Shown here: positions 8,654 through 16,881 of the stretch, in pieces | Layout of the letters: the number at the start of each line of letters is the position of its first letter | Position numbering within the stretch: the first letter of the stretch is position 1 | Source of the DNA: [Clostridium] clostridioforme AGR2157 | Lineage (GTDB): Bacteria; Bacillota; Clostridia; Lachnospirales; Lachnospiraceae | Reading direction: 5' to 3' | NCBI RefSeq assembly: GCF_000424325.1 | Contig: NZ_AUJR01000008.1 | Location: 1 to 64,000, forward strand | Length of the DNA: 64,000 nt | Notes under the pieces: generated by a model | Told to the model about the DNA's origin: nothing | Database searches by the model: none | What the model saw: only the letters and a program-made list of their open reading frames with translations | Position numbers and translations under genes: made by a program

Positions 8654-8695
8654 ATCTTAACGATTTTTAAGATAAAGCCTTTCTGCATTTAAGAT
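8654..8695 (+). promoter_or_regulatory. TCTTAA/TTAAGA regulatory cluster upstream of citD
   Basis: ATCTTAA (8654-8660) and TTAAGAT (8667-8673) form an inverted repeat; a further TTAAGAT lies at 8689-8695, exactly 22 bp after the second. The same hexamer, also repeated at 22 bp, stands before the citrate transporter gene (14659 and 14681). It is a likely site for the OmpR-type regulator encoded between them (inference). The rest of 8480-8773 holds no gene. Confidence 0.5.
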
Positions 8696-8773
8696 TCCGC
8701 CGCTATGATGAAGTCAGAAACAAGGAAATAAGGAACAAAAAATAAATCATGATATAAGGAGGTCCTGGGGAGT

Positions 8774-9073
8774 ATGGAGATTCGCAAACCAGCCGTGGCA
8801 GGGACACTGGAGTCCAGTGACTGCCAGGTCACCGTGGAGCCGGGAGAGGGAAATATTGAGTTCGCGCTTGAGAGCGCTGTCATCAACCAGTACGGAAACC
8901 AGATTAAGAGAGTGGTCATGGAGACACTGGGAAATCTGGGCGTGGAGGATGTAAGGATTGCCATTGTGGACAAGGGCGCTCTGGACTGCACCATCAGGGC
9001 CAGGGTGGAAGGCGCGGTGTTCCGTGCAGCCGGACAATATGACAATCTGCCGTGGGGAGGTGCCATCCGATGA
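8774..9073 (+). CDS. citD: Citrate lyase acyl carrier protein (gamma subunit)
   Basis: A 99-residue small subunit matching CitD: early GTLESSD with the serine that carries the phosphoribosyl-dephospho-CoA prosthetic group, then NQIKRVVMETLGNLGVEDV and RARVEGAVFRA. AAGGAGGT precedes the ATG. It is the first gene of citD-citE-citF, with the stop overlapping the citE start. It works in the cytoplasm as carrier in the ATP-independent cleavage of citrate to acetate and oxaloacetate. Confidence 0.96.
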   Translation: MEIRKPAVAGTLESSDCQVTVEPGEGNIEFALESAVINQYGNQIKRVVMETLGNLGVEDVRIAIVDKGALDCTIRARVEGAVFRAAGQYDNLPWGGAIR

Positions 9074-9972
9074 TGAATACAGGTAAAAAGAGGCTGAGAA
9101 GGACCATGATGTTCCTCAATGCCCAGAAGCCGGGACTGATTAAGGACCCATATATCTACAGGCCGGACTCCATCATGCTGGATTTGGAGGATGCCGTGGC
9201 TGAGAACCAGAAGGACGCGGCCAGGTTTTCACTGTACCATGCCCTTAAAACCATTGATTACCGGGGATGCGAGCGGGTGGTGCGCATCAACGGACTGGAC
9301 ACTCCTTACTGGAAGGAGGATATCCGGTGCGCGGTGGCCGGCGGCTGTGACGCCATCCGCATTCCCAAGACAGAGCGTCCTGAGGATGTGAGGACAGTGG
9401 AAGACCACATTGAGGCAGCGGAAAAGGAATTCGGCATTCCGGAGGGCAGGACCTTAATCATGGCAGCCATTGAGTCGGCCAGGGGGGTCATGAAGGCCCT
9501 CGATATATGCGAGGCCTCGGAGCGGCTTTTCGGCATTGCCCTTTCAGGCGGGGATTATACAAAGGACCTTCAGACCCATATTACAGGGACGGGAATTGAG
9601 CTTATGGGCGCCCGCCAGAACATGATTATAGCTGCCAGGGCAGCGGGCGTGCAGTGTTTTGACACGGTTTACACCAATCTGGACGATATGGAAGGCTTCC
9701 GCAAGGATGTGGAGACCATACATCTCATGGGATTTGACGGGAAATCCATTATTAATCCCAGGCAGATAACCATTGTCCATGAAATCTTTACGCCCACCCC
9801 GAAGGACATCATCTTTGCGGAAAAAGTGGTGAAGGAGATTGACGACAAGAAGGCCAAGGGAATCGGCGTGTTTACGGTTGACGGTAAGATGATTGATATA
9901 GCATTTTATGACGGCGCCAGAAGAATCATTGCACTGGCTAAGGCATCCGGCGTGTATAAGGGGGATTTGTAA
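9070..9972 (+). CDS. citE: Citrate lyase beta subunit (citryl-ACP lyase)
   Basis: A 300-residue HpcH/HpaI-type enzyme. Seen: RRTMMFLNAQKPGLIKDP, the metal site DLEDAVAE, IPKTE, AAIES, and ALSGGDYTKDL, all typical of CitE, plus GKSIINPRQI near the end. It cleaves citryl-ACP to acetyl-ACP and oxaloacetate. The start codon overlaps the citD stop (ATGATGA), with GGGGAGG about 9 bases upstream, so translation is coupled. The following citF starts one base after its stop. Confidence 0.96.
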   Translation: MMNTGKKRLRRTMMFLNAQKPGLIKDPYIYRPDSIMLDLEDAVAENQKDAARFSLYHALKTIDYRGCERVVRINGLDTPYWKEDIRCAVAGGCDAIRIPKTERPEDVRTVEDHIEAAEKEFGIPEGRTLIMAAIESARGVMKALDICEASERLFGIALSGGDYTKDLQTHITGTGIELMGARQNMIIAARAAGVQCFDTVYTNLDDMEGFRKDVETIHLMGFDGKSIINPRQITIVHEIFTPTPKDIIFAEKVVKEIDDKKAKGIGVFTVDGKMIDIAFYDGARRIIALAKASGVYKGDL

Positions 9973-9973
9973 G

Positions 9974-11536
9974 ATGATGAATGCGGTTGGACGGGACATA
10001 CCCGAGGAAATCTTAAGGCAGACAGGCAAGGAAGTGTTTCAGGGAGTCCACCATTTTGACGGGTACACCTATAAGAAACACGGACCCATGACACAGTGCG
10101 TCATTAACTCCGATGGCAGCAAGCTGGTGGAAAGCATCCATGATGTACTGGTAAAATGCGGCATACGGGACGGTATGACTCTTGGATTCCACCACCATTT
10201 CCGGGAAGGTGACTTTGTGGTCAACATGGTCATGGAGGAGGTCCATAAAATGGGAATCAGGGATATCACCATCTGCGCCAGCTCCCTGGGCAAGGCCCAT
10301 GACCCTATTGTGCCCTATATTGAGGACGGCACCATTACTAACATTCAGTCATCGGGCGTCCGCGGGAAGGTGGGGGAAGCCATATCCGGGGGAAAGCTTA
10401 AGGGGCTTGCCATCATGCGGTCCCACGGCGGCAGGGTGAGGGCCATTGAGACAGGGGAAACCGTCATAGATATTGCCTTTATCGGAGCGCCTACCTGCGA
10501 TGATTACGGCAACTGCCGGGGAATTGGCGGCAAGAGCGACTGCGGCGTGCTGTCCTACGCCATGGCGGATGCATTCCATGCTGATAAGGTGGTGGCCATC
10601 ACGGACTGTCTTGTTCCCTTCCCCAATTTTCCGGCCCATATCAGCATGACAAAGGTGGATTATGTGGTTGTGGTGGATGCCATCGGCGACCCGGAGAAGA
10701 TAGCCACCGGAGCAGCCAAGCCAACCACGGATATGAGGAAGCTGATGATGGCGGATTACTGCACCAGGTTTGTGGTCAATACCCCCTATTTCAAGGACGG
10801 GTTTTCCTACCAGACCGGAGTGGGGGGAGCTTCCATCGCCTCTACCATCTCCCTGGCAAGAGTCATGAAGGAGAGGAATATCCGAATGAGGTTCGGGGTG
10901 GGCGGTTTGACAAAGCCTATGTGCGACCTGTTGATTAACGGCCAGGCGGATTGCCTGCTGGATACCCAGGACTTTGACCTGGATGCAGTGGAAAATTTAA
11001 AGGATTTAAAGCATTTCCGCATATCGGCAGGGGCCTATGCCGACCCCTTCAACAAAGGGGCCGTGGTCAATAAGCTGGATTTTGTGATTCTGGCAGCCCT
11101 GGAGGTGGACGTGAATTTTAACTGCAATGTGGTGGTTGGCTCTGACGGAGTCATCACAGGAGCCCAGGGCGGTCATCCTGACACGGCGGCCGGTGCAAAG
11201 TGCACCATTGTTATCACACCTCTGCTCCAGGGCAGGATACCGGCAGTATGTACCCAGGTGACCACGGTCACCACGCCGGGAGAGAGCATTGACGTGGTTA
11301 TTACGGATTACGGCATTGCCATCAATCCCCTCAGACAGGATTTGATTGAGTGCATGAAGGATGTGGACCTGCCTTTTAAGACCATAGCGGAGCTGAGGGA
11401 CATTGCCTACTCCATAGTGGGCGAACCGGAAAAGGTCCGGTTTACAGATAAGGTGGTGGGAATCATCGAAAGCCGGGACGGAACCATCATGGATGTGGTG
11501 CGGCAGGTGAAGAAGTTTGAGTTTGCAGAAGAATGA
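9974..11536 (+). CDS. citF: Citrate lyase alpha subunit (citrate:acetyl-ACP transferase)
   Basis: A 520-residue CoA-transferase-type subunit. Seen: GMTLGFHHHFREGD, SSGVRGKVGEAIS, RSHGGRVRAIE, FIGAPTCDDYGNCRG, FSYQTGVGGAS, GAQGGHPDTAAGAK and the terminal YSIVGEPEKVRF, all hallmarks of CitF. It exchanges acetate for citrate on the carrier protein. AAGGGGGATTT lies 8 bases before the ATG at 9974. The genes citC, citX and citG, needed to make and acetylate the prosthetic group, are not next to it and do not occur in the window. Confidence 0.97.
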   Translation: MMNAVGRDIPEEILRQTGKEVFQGVHHFDGYTYKKHGPMTQCVINSDGSKLVESIHDVLVKCGIRDGMTLGFHHHFREGDFVVNMVMEEVHKMGIRDITICASSLGKAHDPIVPYIEDGTITNIQSSGVRGKVGEAISGGKLKGLAIMRSHGGRVRAIETGETVIDIAFIGAPTCDDYGNCRGIGGKSDCGVLSYAMADAFHADKVVAITDCLVPFPNFPAHISMTKVDYVVVVDAIGDPEKIATGAAKPTTDMRKLMMADYCTRFVVNTPYFKDGFSYQTGVGGASIASTISLARVMKERNIRMRFGVGGLTKPMCDLLINGQADCLLDTQDFDLDAVENLKDLKHFRISAGAYADPFNKGAVVNKLDFVILAALEVDVNFNCNVVVGSDGVITGAQGGHPDTAAGAKCTIVITPLLQGRIPAVCTQVTTVTTPGESIDVVITDYGIAINPLRQDLIECMKDVDLPFKTIAELRDIAYSIVGEPEKVRFTDKVVGIIESRDGTIMDVVRQVKKFEFAEE

Positions 11537-11592
11537 GTTTTCAGAAGAATGTGTTTGCGGAAACGTAAATAACAGAAACAGCAGATGAAAAT

Positions 11593-11640
11593 GGCCTGAA
11601 CCGGGGACCGCTGGGCGGAACCTGGTTCAGGCCGTCTGTA
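11593..11640. terminator. Hairpin between convergent citF and regulator gene
   Basis: A perfect 10-bp stem GGCCTGAACC/GGTTCAGGCC (11593-11602 with 11624-11633) with a 21-base loop. The U tract is weak on both sides. It is probably a shared end for the convergent transcripts. Confidence 0.55.
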
Positions 11641-11667
11641 TATTTATATGTCTGTATATTTATAAGG

Positions 11668-12354
11668 TTACGGAACAAACCGGTACCCCAGGCCCCGTAC
11701 CGTCATGATGTGGGCCGATTTCTGGCGGTCCTTCTCAATCTTTGAGCGGAGACGGTTGATATAGACCATGATGGCGTTGTCGTCCACGGCAATGGTATTG
11801 CCCCACACATGCTCGTATATCATTTCTTTGGTGAATACCTGCCCTGGGTGCTTCATGAACAGGAGCATAAGGCTGCTCTCCTTGGATGAGAGGAAGATTT
11901 CCCCGCCGTCCTTATAAAAACGCATGGTGGATGTATTGTATGAAAAGGGGCCGCACTCCAGCTCGTCCGGGCTGTCCGGGGACAGGTTCTTGCTGCGGCG
12001 GATTAGCGCCTTGACCTTGGCGCCCAGCACCAGGGGCCGGAAGGGTTTGGTGATGTAGTCGTCCGCTCCGATGGAAAGGCCGTAGAGGGAGTCGTAGTCT
12101 TCGTTGCGTCCGCTGACAATCATCACAGGGGTCTTGATGCCCTGGCTCCGCAGGGCCTTGATGACCTCAAATCCTTCCATGTCCCCCAGCATCACATCCA
12201 TGAGAATCATGTCATAGGCATGGTTTTTAAGGAGATGCAGGGCAGCCTGCCCGCTGTCCGCCACAGTGGTTTCCAGGTCATTGCTGTGCATTACCTTTTC
12301 CAGCAGTTTGCAGATGGACGGGTCATCGTCCACAATCAATACTTTATCAGCCAT
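11668..12354 (-). CDS. OmpR-family response regulator of the citrate cluster
   Basis: A 228-residue regulator. The receiver domain (residues 1-115) has the acidic pair in VDDD, the phosphorylated aspartate in ILMDVML and the lysine in TKPF. The C-terminal winged helix has VFTKEMIYEHVWG and NRLRSKIE...RGLGYRFVP. The ATG at 12354 (MADKVLIV) has GGGGGGA upstream; an earlier TTG is less likely. It is divergent from the sensor kinase gene and flanked by citF and the citrate transporter, so it most probably switches these on with citrate. OmpR-type proteins bind direct repeats, and a 22-bp-spaced TCTTAA repeat lies before both targets. Confidence 0.9.
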   Translation of the reverse strand: MADKVLIVDDDPSICKLLEKVMHSNDLETTVADSGQAALHLLKNHAYDMILMDVMLGDMEGFEVIKALRSQGIKTPVMIVSGRNEDYDSLYGLSIGADDYITKPFRPLVLGAKVKALIRRSKNLSPDSPDELECGPFSYNTSTMRFYKDGGEIFLSSKESSLMLLFMKHPGQVFTKEMIYEHVWGNTIAVDDNAIMVYINRLRSKIEKDRQKSAHIMTVRGLGYRFVP

Positions 12355-12474
12355 AGTTCCCCCCAAAATCTTTTGTTTCGTTGTTTGTTTTTATGTAAAA
12401 TTCTTTAAATCATTATAATATTAAGGTGGGGACAAGTCAATAAGGGAGTCTTTTTACATCGTAAGGGGTAGTTT

Positions 12475-14664
12475 ATGAAAGAGAAGAAAAAAGACAGGCA
12501 GAGGAACGGATACCTGGCGGCAGCGGCCGGTCTGCTGTACGCGGTGCTGCTGGCCCTGGCCTTTGCCGGGGTCAGTGTGTGGAATGAATATAAACAGTCC
12601 ATCATAGACAACCAGAAGCAGCAGATGCTTCTGACCGCCCAGAGCCTGGCGGACAATCTGGAGGTGCTGATTGAGGAATATAAGGCGGACCTGGAGGCTC
12701 TGAGCGGCATGGCCCTCAGGAGGACTGAGGGGGATGGGGAACCGGACTGGACCGTGTTCCAGGAGTATGCCGGCGCCCATCATGCATTTGTCTATGACAT
12801 CATGCTGGAAAATGAGGATGGAGAGGTGGTGCGGAGCATGAAGGGGCACCGGATTATCACCATATATTCCGTCAGCGCGGTTGACAGCACCATGAAACTG
12901 TATCAGGCCAGGCTGGACAACGGGGAAATCTATCTGATATTAAAGAAAAAGACCGAACACAAGAATTCAATCTCCCTTGTCATTGACGGCCAGGCCTATT
13001 ACCAGAGCATGATTTCCGGTATTCGCCTGGGGACCAACGGCTATGTGGTGGTCAAGGATTCCAAGGGAACCATCCTGATGCACCCGGCCCAGGAACAATG
13101 GGGGATTGATGTCATATATGGACGGCGCCAACTGTATCCGGATAAGGACCTGGCCAGCCTGGAGGATATGATAGACAAACAGAACCAAGGGCAGGAAGGG
13201 GTATCGGAGTATTATTCCTACTGGTGGACCGAACCGGAAGCGCCAAGGGTAAAGAAGATAAGCGCCTATTCCCCGGCCCCCATAGGTCAGGATTTCCTGG
13301 TGGTCAGCGCTGTCATTGATTATGACGATATCTATATACCCATTGCGGAGGGATTTTTAAAGCTGGTCATGGTGTTTTCAGGCATTATTGGGGCCATCCT
13401 TCTTATGGGGGCTTATATGTTCCGCCTGGTGCTCCAGCGGAAAAAGGATACGGAGCAGATTGCCTATCTGACCGAGCTTAACCGCCTGCTGGAGGAAATG
13501 CACCAGAGTGAGGAGGCCATTGCCCATCAGCAGAGGCTCCAGATTATGGGGACCATGACAGGCGGCATTGCCCATGAATTCAACAACCTGCTTACGCCCA
13601 TAATGGGGTATGCGGAGATGCTTATGATGGACCTGGATGAGGACTGCGGGTCATATGACAGTGCGTCGGAAATCTTCGAAGCTTCGGTAAAGGCAAAAGA
13701 AATCATACAGCAGATATCCTCCCTCAGCAGGAAGAACATGGAGACAGCCTATAAGAACATGGGGGCGGAGCGGATGATGAAACGCGCCCTGAAATTGGTA
13801 CGGTCCGTATGCCCATCCAATGTGCACCTGGAAACAGACCTGGATTTCAGGGGAAAATGCATTCTTGGAAATGAAACTCAGATGAACCAGGTCATCCTGA
13901 ATATATGCGTCAATGCCATTCACGCCATAGGCCATGAGGACGGCCGGATTCTTGTAAGGGGCAGGACAGTGGAAAAAAGGGAGCTGGAGTCCGGCTGTCG
14001 TGTACCGGTTTCAGGTACCTGGGATGAGTATGTGAGAATCGGCATTGAGGACAATGGCTGCGGCATGAGCCAGGATGTGCTGAAACAGATATTTGACCCG
14101 TTTTTTACCACAAAAAAGGGAGGAAAGGGAACCGGACTGGGGCTGGCCCTGGTGGAACAAATCATCACCTCCCACAGGGGATACATATATGCGCAGAGCC
14201 AGCCGGGAAACGGCAGCGTATTCCACATTTACCTGCCTGTCAATGAACAGACAGAGCCGGATAGTGAGGAAGCGGGGACGGAGGCCAGAGAGCCTGAGCT
14301 GCGGCTTCTTATTGCAGATGACAACCCCAAGGTGCTGGGGCTTCTGGAAAAGAACTTTCACCGCCTTAAGATACCGGTGGTGACAGCCATGGGATTTGAG
14401 GAGGCCAGGAAGCTTCTGAGGACCCGTACCTTTGACGCTGTGGTGGCGGACCAGTACATGGAAGGAGGCAGCGCGGTGGATTTCTGTATGTCCGTCCAGG
14501 GGCAGTATCCCGGCCTGATAAAAATTGTCATGGCGGACCAGGTGGACAGGGAGCTGGCGGAGGCCAGGCAGAGGGGAATCATAGACGGGTACATTGACAA
14601 GCCGGTCTCAGACACCTCTATACTGAAAGCCCTCAGGAACTGCGGGCGGGAAATGGAATCTTAA
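12475..14664 (+). CDS. Membrane hybrid sensor histidine kinase
   Basis: A 729-residue protein. A membrane helix lies at about residues 12-38 and a second at about 297-322. The external part between them has a Cache-like pattern (GTNGYVVVKDSKGTILMHP and FLVVSAVIDYDDI), suited to sensing a small carboxylate. The cytoplasmic part has a HisKA box with GGIAHEFNNLLTPIMGYAEM, a HATPase with NQVILNICVNAIHA, EDNGCGM and GTGLGLALVEQI, and a C-terminal receiver (LLIADDNPKVL, VVADQY, IDKPV) with all key residues. The partner is the divergently encoded OmpR regulator; the extra receiver may tune or sink the phosphate. Ligand citrate is inferred from context. Confidence 0.9.
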   Translation: MKEKKKDRQRNGYLAAAAGLLYAVLLALAFAGVSVWNEYKQSIIDNQKQQMLLTAQSLADNLEVLIEEYKADLEALSGMALRRTEGDGEPDWTVFQEYAGAHHAFVYDIMLENEDGEVVRSMKGHRIITIYSVSAVDSTMKLYQARLDNGEIYLILKKKTEHKNSISLVIDGQAYYQSMISGIRLGTNGYVVVKDSKGTILMHPAQEQWGIDVIYGRRQLYPDKDLASLEDMIDKQNQGQEGVSEYYSYWWTEPEAPRVKKISAYSPAPIGQDFLVVSAVIDYDDIYIPIAEGFLKLVMVFSGIIGAILLMGAYMFRLVLQRKKDTEQIAYLTELNRLLEEMHQSEEAIAHQQRLQIMGTMTGGIAHEFNNLLTPIMGYAEMLMMDLDEDCGSYDSASEIFEASVKAKEIIQQISSLSRKNMETAYKNMGAERMMKRALKLVRSVCPSNVHLETDLDFRGKCILGNETQMNQVILNICVNAIHAIGHEDGRILVRGRTVEKRELESGCRVPVSGTWDEYVRIGIEDNGCGMSQDVLKQIFDPFFTTKKGGKGTGLGLALVEQIITSHRGYIYAQSQPGNGSVFHIYLPVNEQTEPDSEEAGTEAREPELRLLIADDNPKVLGLLEKNFHRLKIPVVTAMGFEEARKLLRTRTFDAVVADQYMEGGSAVDFCMSVQGQYPGLIKIVMADQVDRELAEARQRGIIDGYIDKPVSDTSILKALRNCGREMES

Positions 14665-14748
14665 CAATCATTCATGTTCCTCTTAATCCGATTTAAGGGA
14701 CCGGCCGTAAGGGTGTAAGGTTGGGCGCTTATACTTGAATCATAAAAT
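14659..14748 (+). promoter_or_regulatory. Regulatory region of the citrate transporter gene
   Basis: TCTTAA at 14659-14664 (overlapping the kinase stop codon) and again at 14681-14686, exactly 22 bp apart, followed by ATTTAAG at 14691. A candidate promoter is TTGGGC (14721-14726), 16 bases, TAAAAT (14743-14748). The repeat spacing equals that found before citD. Confidence 0.5.
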
Positions 14749-14771
14749 AAATGAGAAGAGGAGGAACAGAC

Positions 14772-16112
14772 ATGAGTGAGACCATGCTTGCATTGCTGGG
14801 CTTTGCAACCATTATCATGATTATTGTTTTGTTGCTGAAAAACGTTACGGTGCCGGCCATTGCATTCATCGGCGTGTCCACGGTGACAGCCCTGATTCTG
14901 GTGCTGACCGGTACATTTACGGTAAAAGAAATGGGGGGATTTATCAAGGCGGGCGTACAGGGGGTACATTCCACAGCGGCCCTGTTCATTTTCTCGGTGC
15001 TGTTTTTCGGAATCATGACAGATGTGGGGATGTTTGACCGCATCATCAATGCCCTGATGAAGAGAGTGGGACACAATGTGGTGGGGGTGGCCCTTATGAC
15101 CTGTATCATTGCCATGATTGGACATCTGGACGGAGGCGGGGCATCCACCTTTCTGATTACCATTCCGGCCATGCTGCCTGTGTACAAGCGCTTGAAGATG
15201 CGTCCCACCACCCTGCTGCTGATTTGCGTGACTGCCATGGGTGTCATGAACCTACTGCCATGGGGCGGCCCTACCATGCGTACTGCTTCTGTGCTGGAGA
15301 TTGAGTCCAATGTACTCTGGATGAAGCTTATGCCCATGCAGATTGTAGGTATCGGCATTGCATTGTTCACTGCTGTGTTCTGGGGATTTGTGGAGAAAAA
15401 AAGGGGCGCGGGCATTGACAGCGGCCTGGCGGCGGATGACAGCGGGATTTTAGAGATTGCAGAGGAGGCAGGGGACCACAGCGATTTGGTCAGGCCAGGA
15501 ATGTTCTGGTTCAATGTATGTCTGACCCTGTTCATCATCGTGTGCCTTATATGGCTTCCCGTGCCATCCTATTACACCTTTATGCTGGGGTGCGTGATTG
15601 CCCTCCTGGTCGATTATCCCGGAGCCAGGCTCCAGAACAAAATCATCAAGTCCCATGCAGGCCCTTCCCTGATGATGGCCTCTACCATTCTGGCGGCAGG
15701 CGTGTTCCTGGGCGTTCTGGAGGACAGTGAAATCATGAACCATATGGCAAATGTGCTGGCGTCCTTCATACCTCAGTCCATGGGCCGGTTCCTGCCGCTT
15801 ATCATCGGAGTGCTGTCCGTGCCGCTTACACTGATGTTCTGTACGGACTCTTATTTCTACGGGCTGCTGCCTGTGCTGATTGGAGTGGGGAACAAGTTCG
15901 GCGTGGACCCGGTACATATCGGCATTGCCATGGTGGTGTGCCGCAACTGCGCCACCTTCATCAGCCCGGTTGTGCCTGCTACCTTCCTGGGGGTGGGACT
16001 GGCCGGCGTGGAAATCAAGGACCACATCAGGACCTCCTTCTTCTGGATATGGGGCGTCAGTCTTGTGTGCATGGTGGCAGGACTGCTGTTAGGGGTGCTT
16101 TCCGTCAGCTGA
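14772..16112 (+). CDS. Citrate transporter, CitMHS family
   Basis: A 446-residue membrane protein with about 12 helices. Seen: AMIGHLDGGGASTFLITIPAMLP, MGVMNLLPWGGPTMR and late FISPVVPATFLGVGLAGVEI, which are typical of CitMHS carriers (citrate-metal or citrate-proton symporters). AGGAGG stands 8 bases before the chosen ATG at 14772. It completes the citrate unit: uptake here, cleavage by CitDEF. Family membership is clear; the co-substrate (proton, magnesium or calcium) is not. Confidence 0.9.
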   Translation: MSETMLALLGFATIIMIIVLLLKNVTVPAIAFIGVSTVTALILVLTGTFTVKEMGGFIKAGVQGVHSTAALFIFSVLFFGIMTDVGMFDRIINALMKRVGHNVVGVALMTCIIAMIGHLDGGGASTFLITIPAMLPVYKRLKMRPTTLLLICVTAMGVMNLLPWGGPTMRTASVLEIESNVLWMKLMPMQIVGIGIALFTAVFWGFVEKKRGAGIDSGLAADDSGILEIAEEAGDHSDLVRPGMFWFNVCLTLFIIVCLIWLPVPSYYTFMLGCVIALLVDYPGARLQNKIIKSHAGPSLMMASTILAAGVFLGVLEDSEIMNHMANVLASFIPQSMGRFLPLIIGVLSVPLTLMFCTDSYFYGLLPVLIGVGNKFGVDPVHIGIAMVVCRNCATFISPVVPATFLGVGLAGVEIKDHIRTSFFWIWGVSLVCMVAGLLLGVLSVS

Positions 16113-16198
16113 TTCGATTTTATTACATTGGTTTAGAATTTGGGATTATATGGTATACTAAACCAGATATGAAAATAAGCGTAAGGAGATGGAACAGG

Positions 16199-16777
16199 AT
16201 GAGATTCAGAAAATGTGCTGCTGCCGGAGTCCTGGCACTGTCCCTGATGGCAATCAGTCCTCTGAGTGCCCTGGCCGGGCAGACAGCGGGACCGGGGGCA
16301 ACGTATCAGCCGTCTGTCAACGGGGTGAACATCTATGTCAGCAAGATGGGGAACACGCTGACTTTGAAACAGTATTCCCAGACCATAGGGACCTGGCCCG
16401 TAAAGCTGGGACGGCGGTCTGAGACAGGGGACAAGGTGCAGGAGGGGGATGAAATTACGCCTTCCGGATCGTTCTATGTGTGTACGAGAAATGACCAGAG
16501 CATATGCTATCTGGCACTGGGACTTTCCTATCCCAATGCCGAGGATGCAGAGCGGGGCCTTAGGGACGGCCTGATTAATGAGGAACAGTATAATGCCATT
16601 GTGGAGGCGAATAAAGCAGGCAGACAGCCGCCCTGGAATACCCCTTTGGGCGGGGCCATTGAGATACACGGGGACCAGGGAGGCGGAACCTCCGGATGCA
16701 TTGCGGTTACCAATGACGTGATGGATATTCTGTGGGAATACTGCCCTCTGGGGGTTCCGGTAACGGTGGGGCCATAG
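16199..16777 (+). CDS. Secreted L,D-transpeptidase (YkuD domain)
   Basis: A 192-residue protein with a signal peptide (positive MRFRK, hydrophobic core, SALAG). The YkuD catalytic motif is seen as IEIHGD ... GGGTSGCIAV with the active cysteine. These enzymes cross-link peptidoglycan stems or attach proteins to the wall. The ATG at 16199 has AAGGAG about 10 bases upstream. A likely -10 (TATACT, 16154-16159) lies so close to the alternative ATG at 16169 that this later start is better. A second YkuD enzyme is encoded at 24175-25611. Confidence 0.85.
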   Translation: MRFRKCAAAGVLALSLMAISPLSALAGQTAGPGATYQPSVNGVNIYVSKMGNTLTLKQYSQTIGTWPVKLGRRSETGDKVQEGDEITPSGSFYVCTRNDQSICYLALGLSYPNAEDAERGLRDGLINEEQYNAIVEANKAGRQPPWNTPLGGAIEIHGDQGGGTSGCIAVTNDVMDILWEYCPLGVPVTVGP

Positions 16778-16817
16778 AGCCGGTAATCAGGTATAATCAA
16801 GAAAAAAGAGCCATTTC

Positions 16818-16872
16818 AAAAAAGACAGGGACTGTTGCCGCCGTCCATATGCCGGCGGCAACAGTCCCTGTC
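16818..16872 (-). terminator. Terminator of the sodium:solute symporter gene
   Basis: Perfect 20-bp stem (16824-16843 with 16853-16872) and a 9-base loop, followed on the minus strand by TTTTTTG. It may also stop the converging L,D-transpeptidase transcript, although the plus side lacks a U run. Confidence 0.9.
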
Positions 16873-16881
16873 ATGCCGTAT

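Noticed and set aside
8774-11536. Citramalate lyase or another HpcH-type system instead of citrate lyase
   Set aside because: The CitD/CitE/CitF order, the CitF signatures and the neighbouring CitMHS transporter favour citrate; citramalate lyase remains a weak alternative.
16824-16872. 20-bp perfect inverted repeat as a transposon end
   Set aside because: Loop of 9 bases and T6 tail on the minus strand directly behind the symporter gene make it a terminator.
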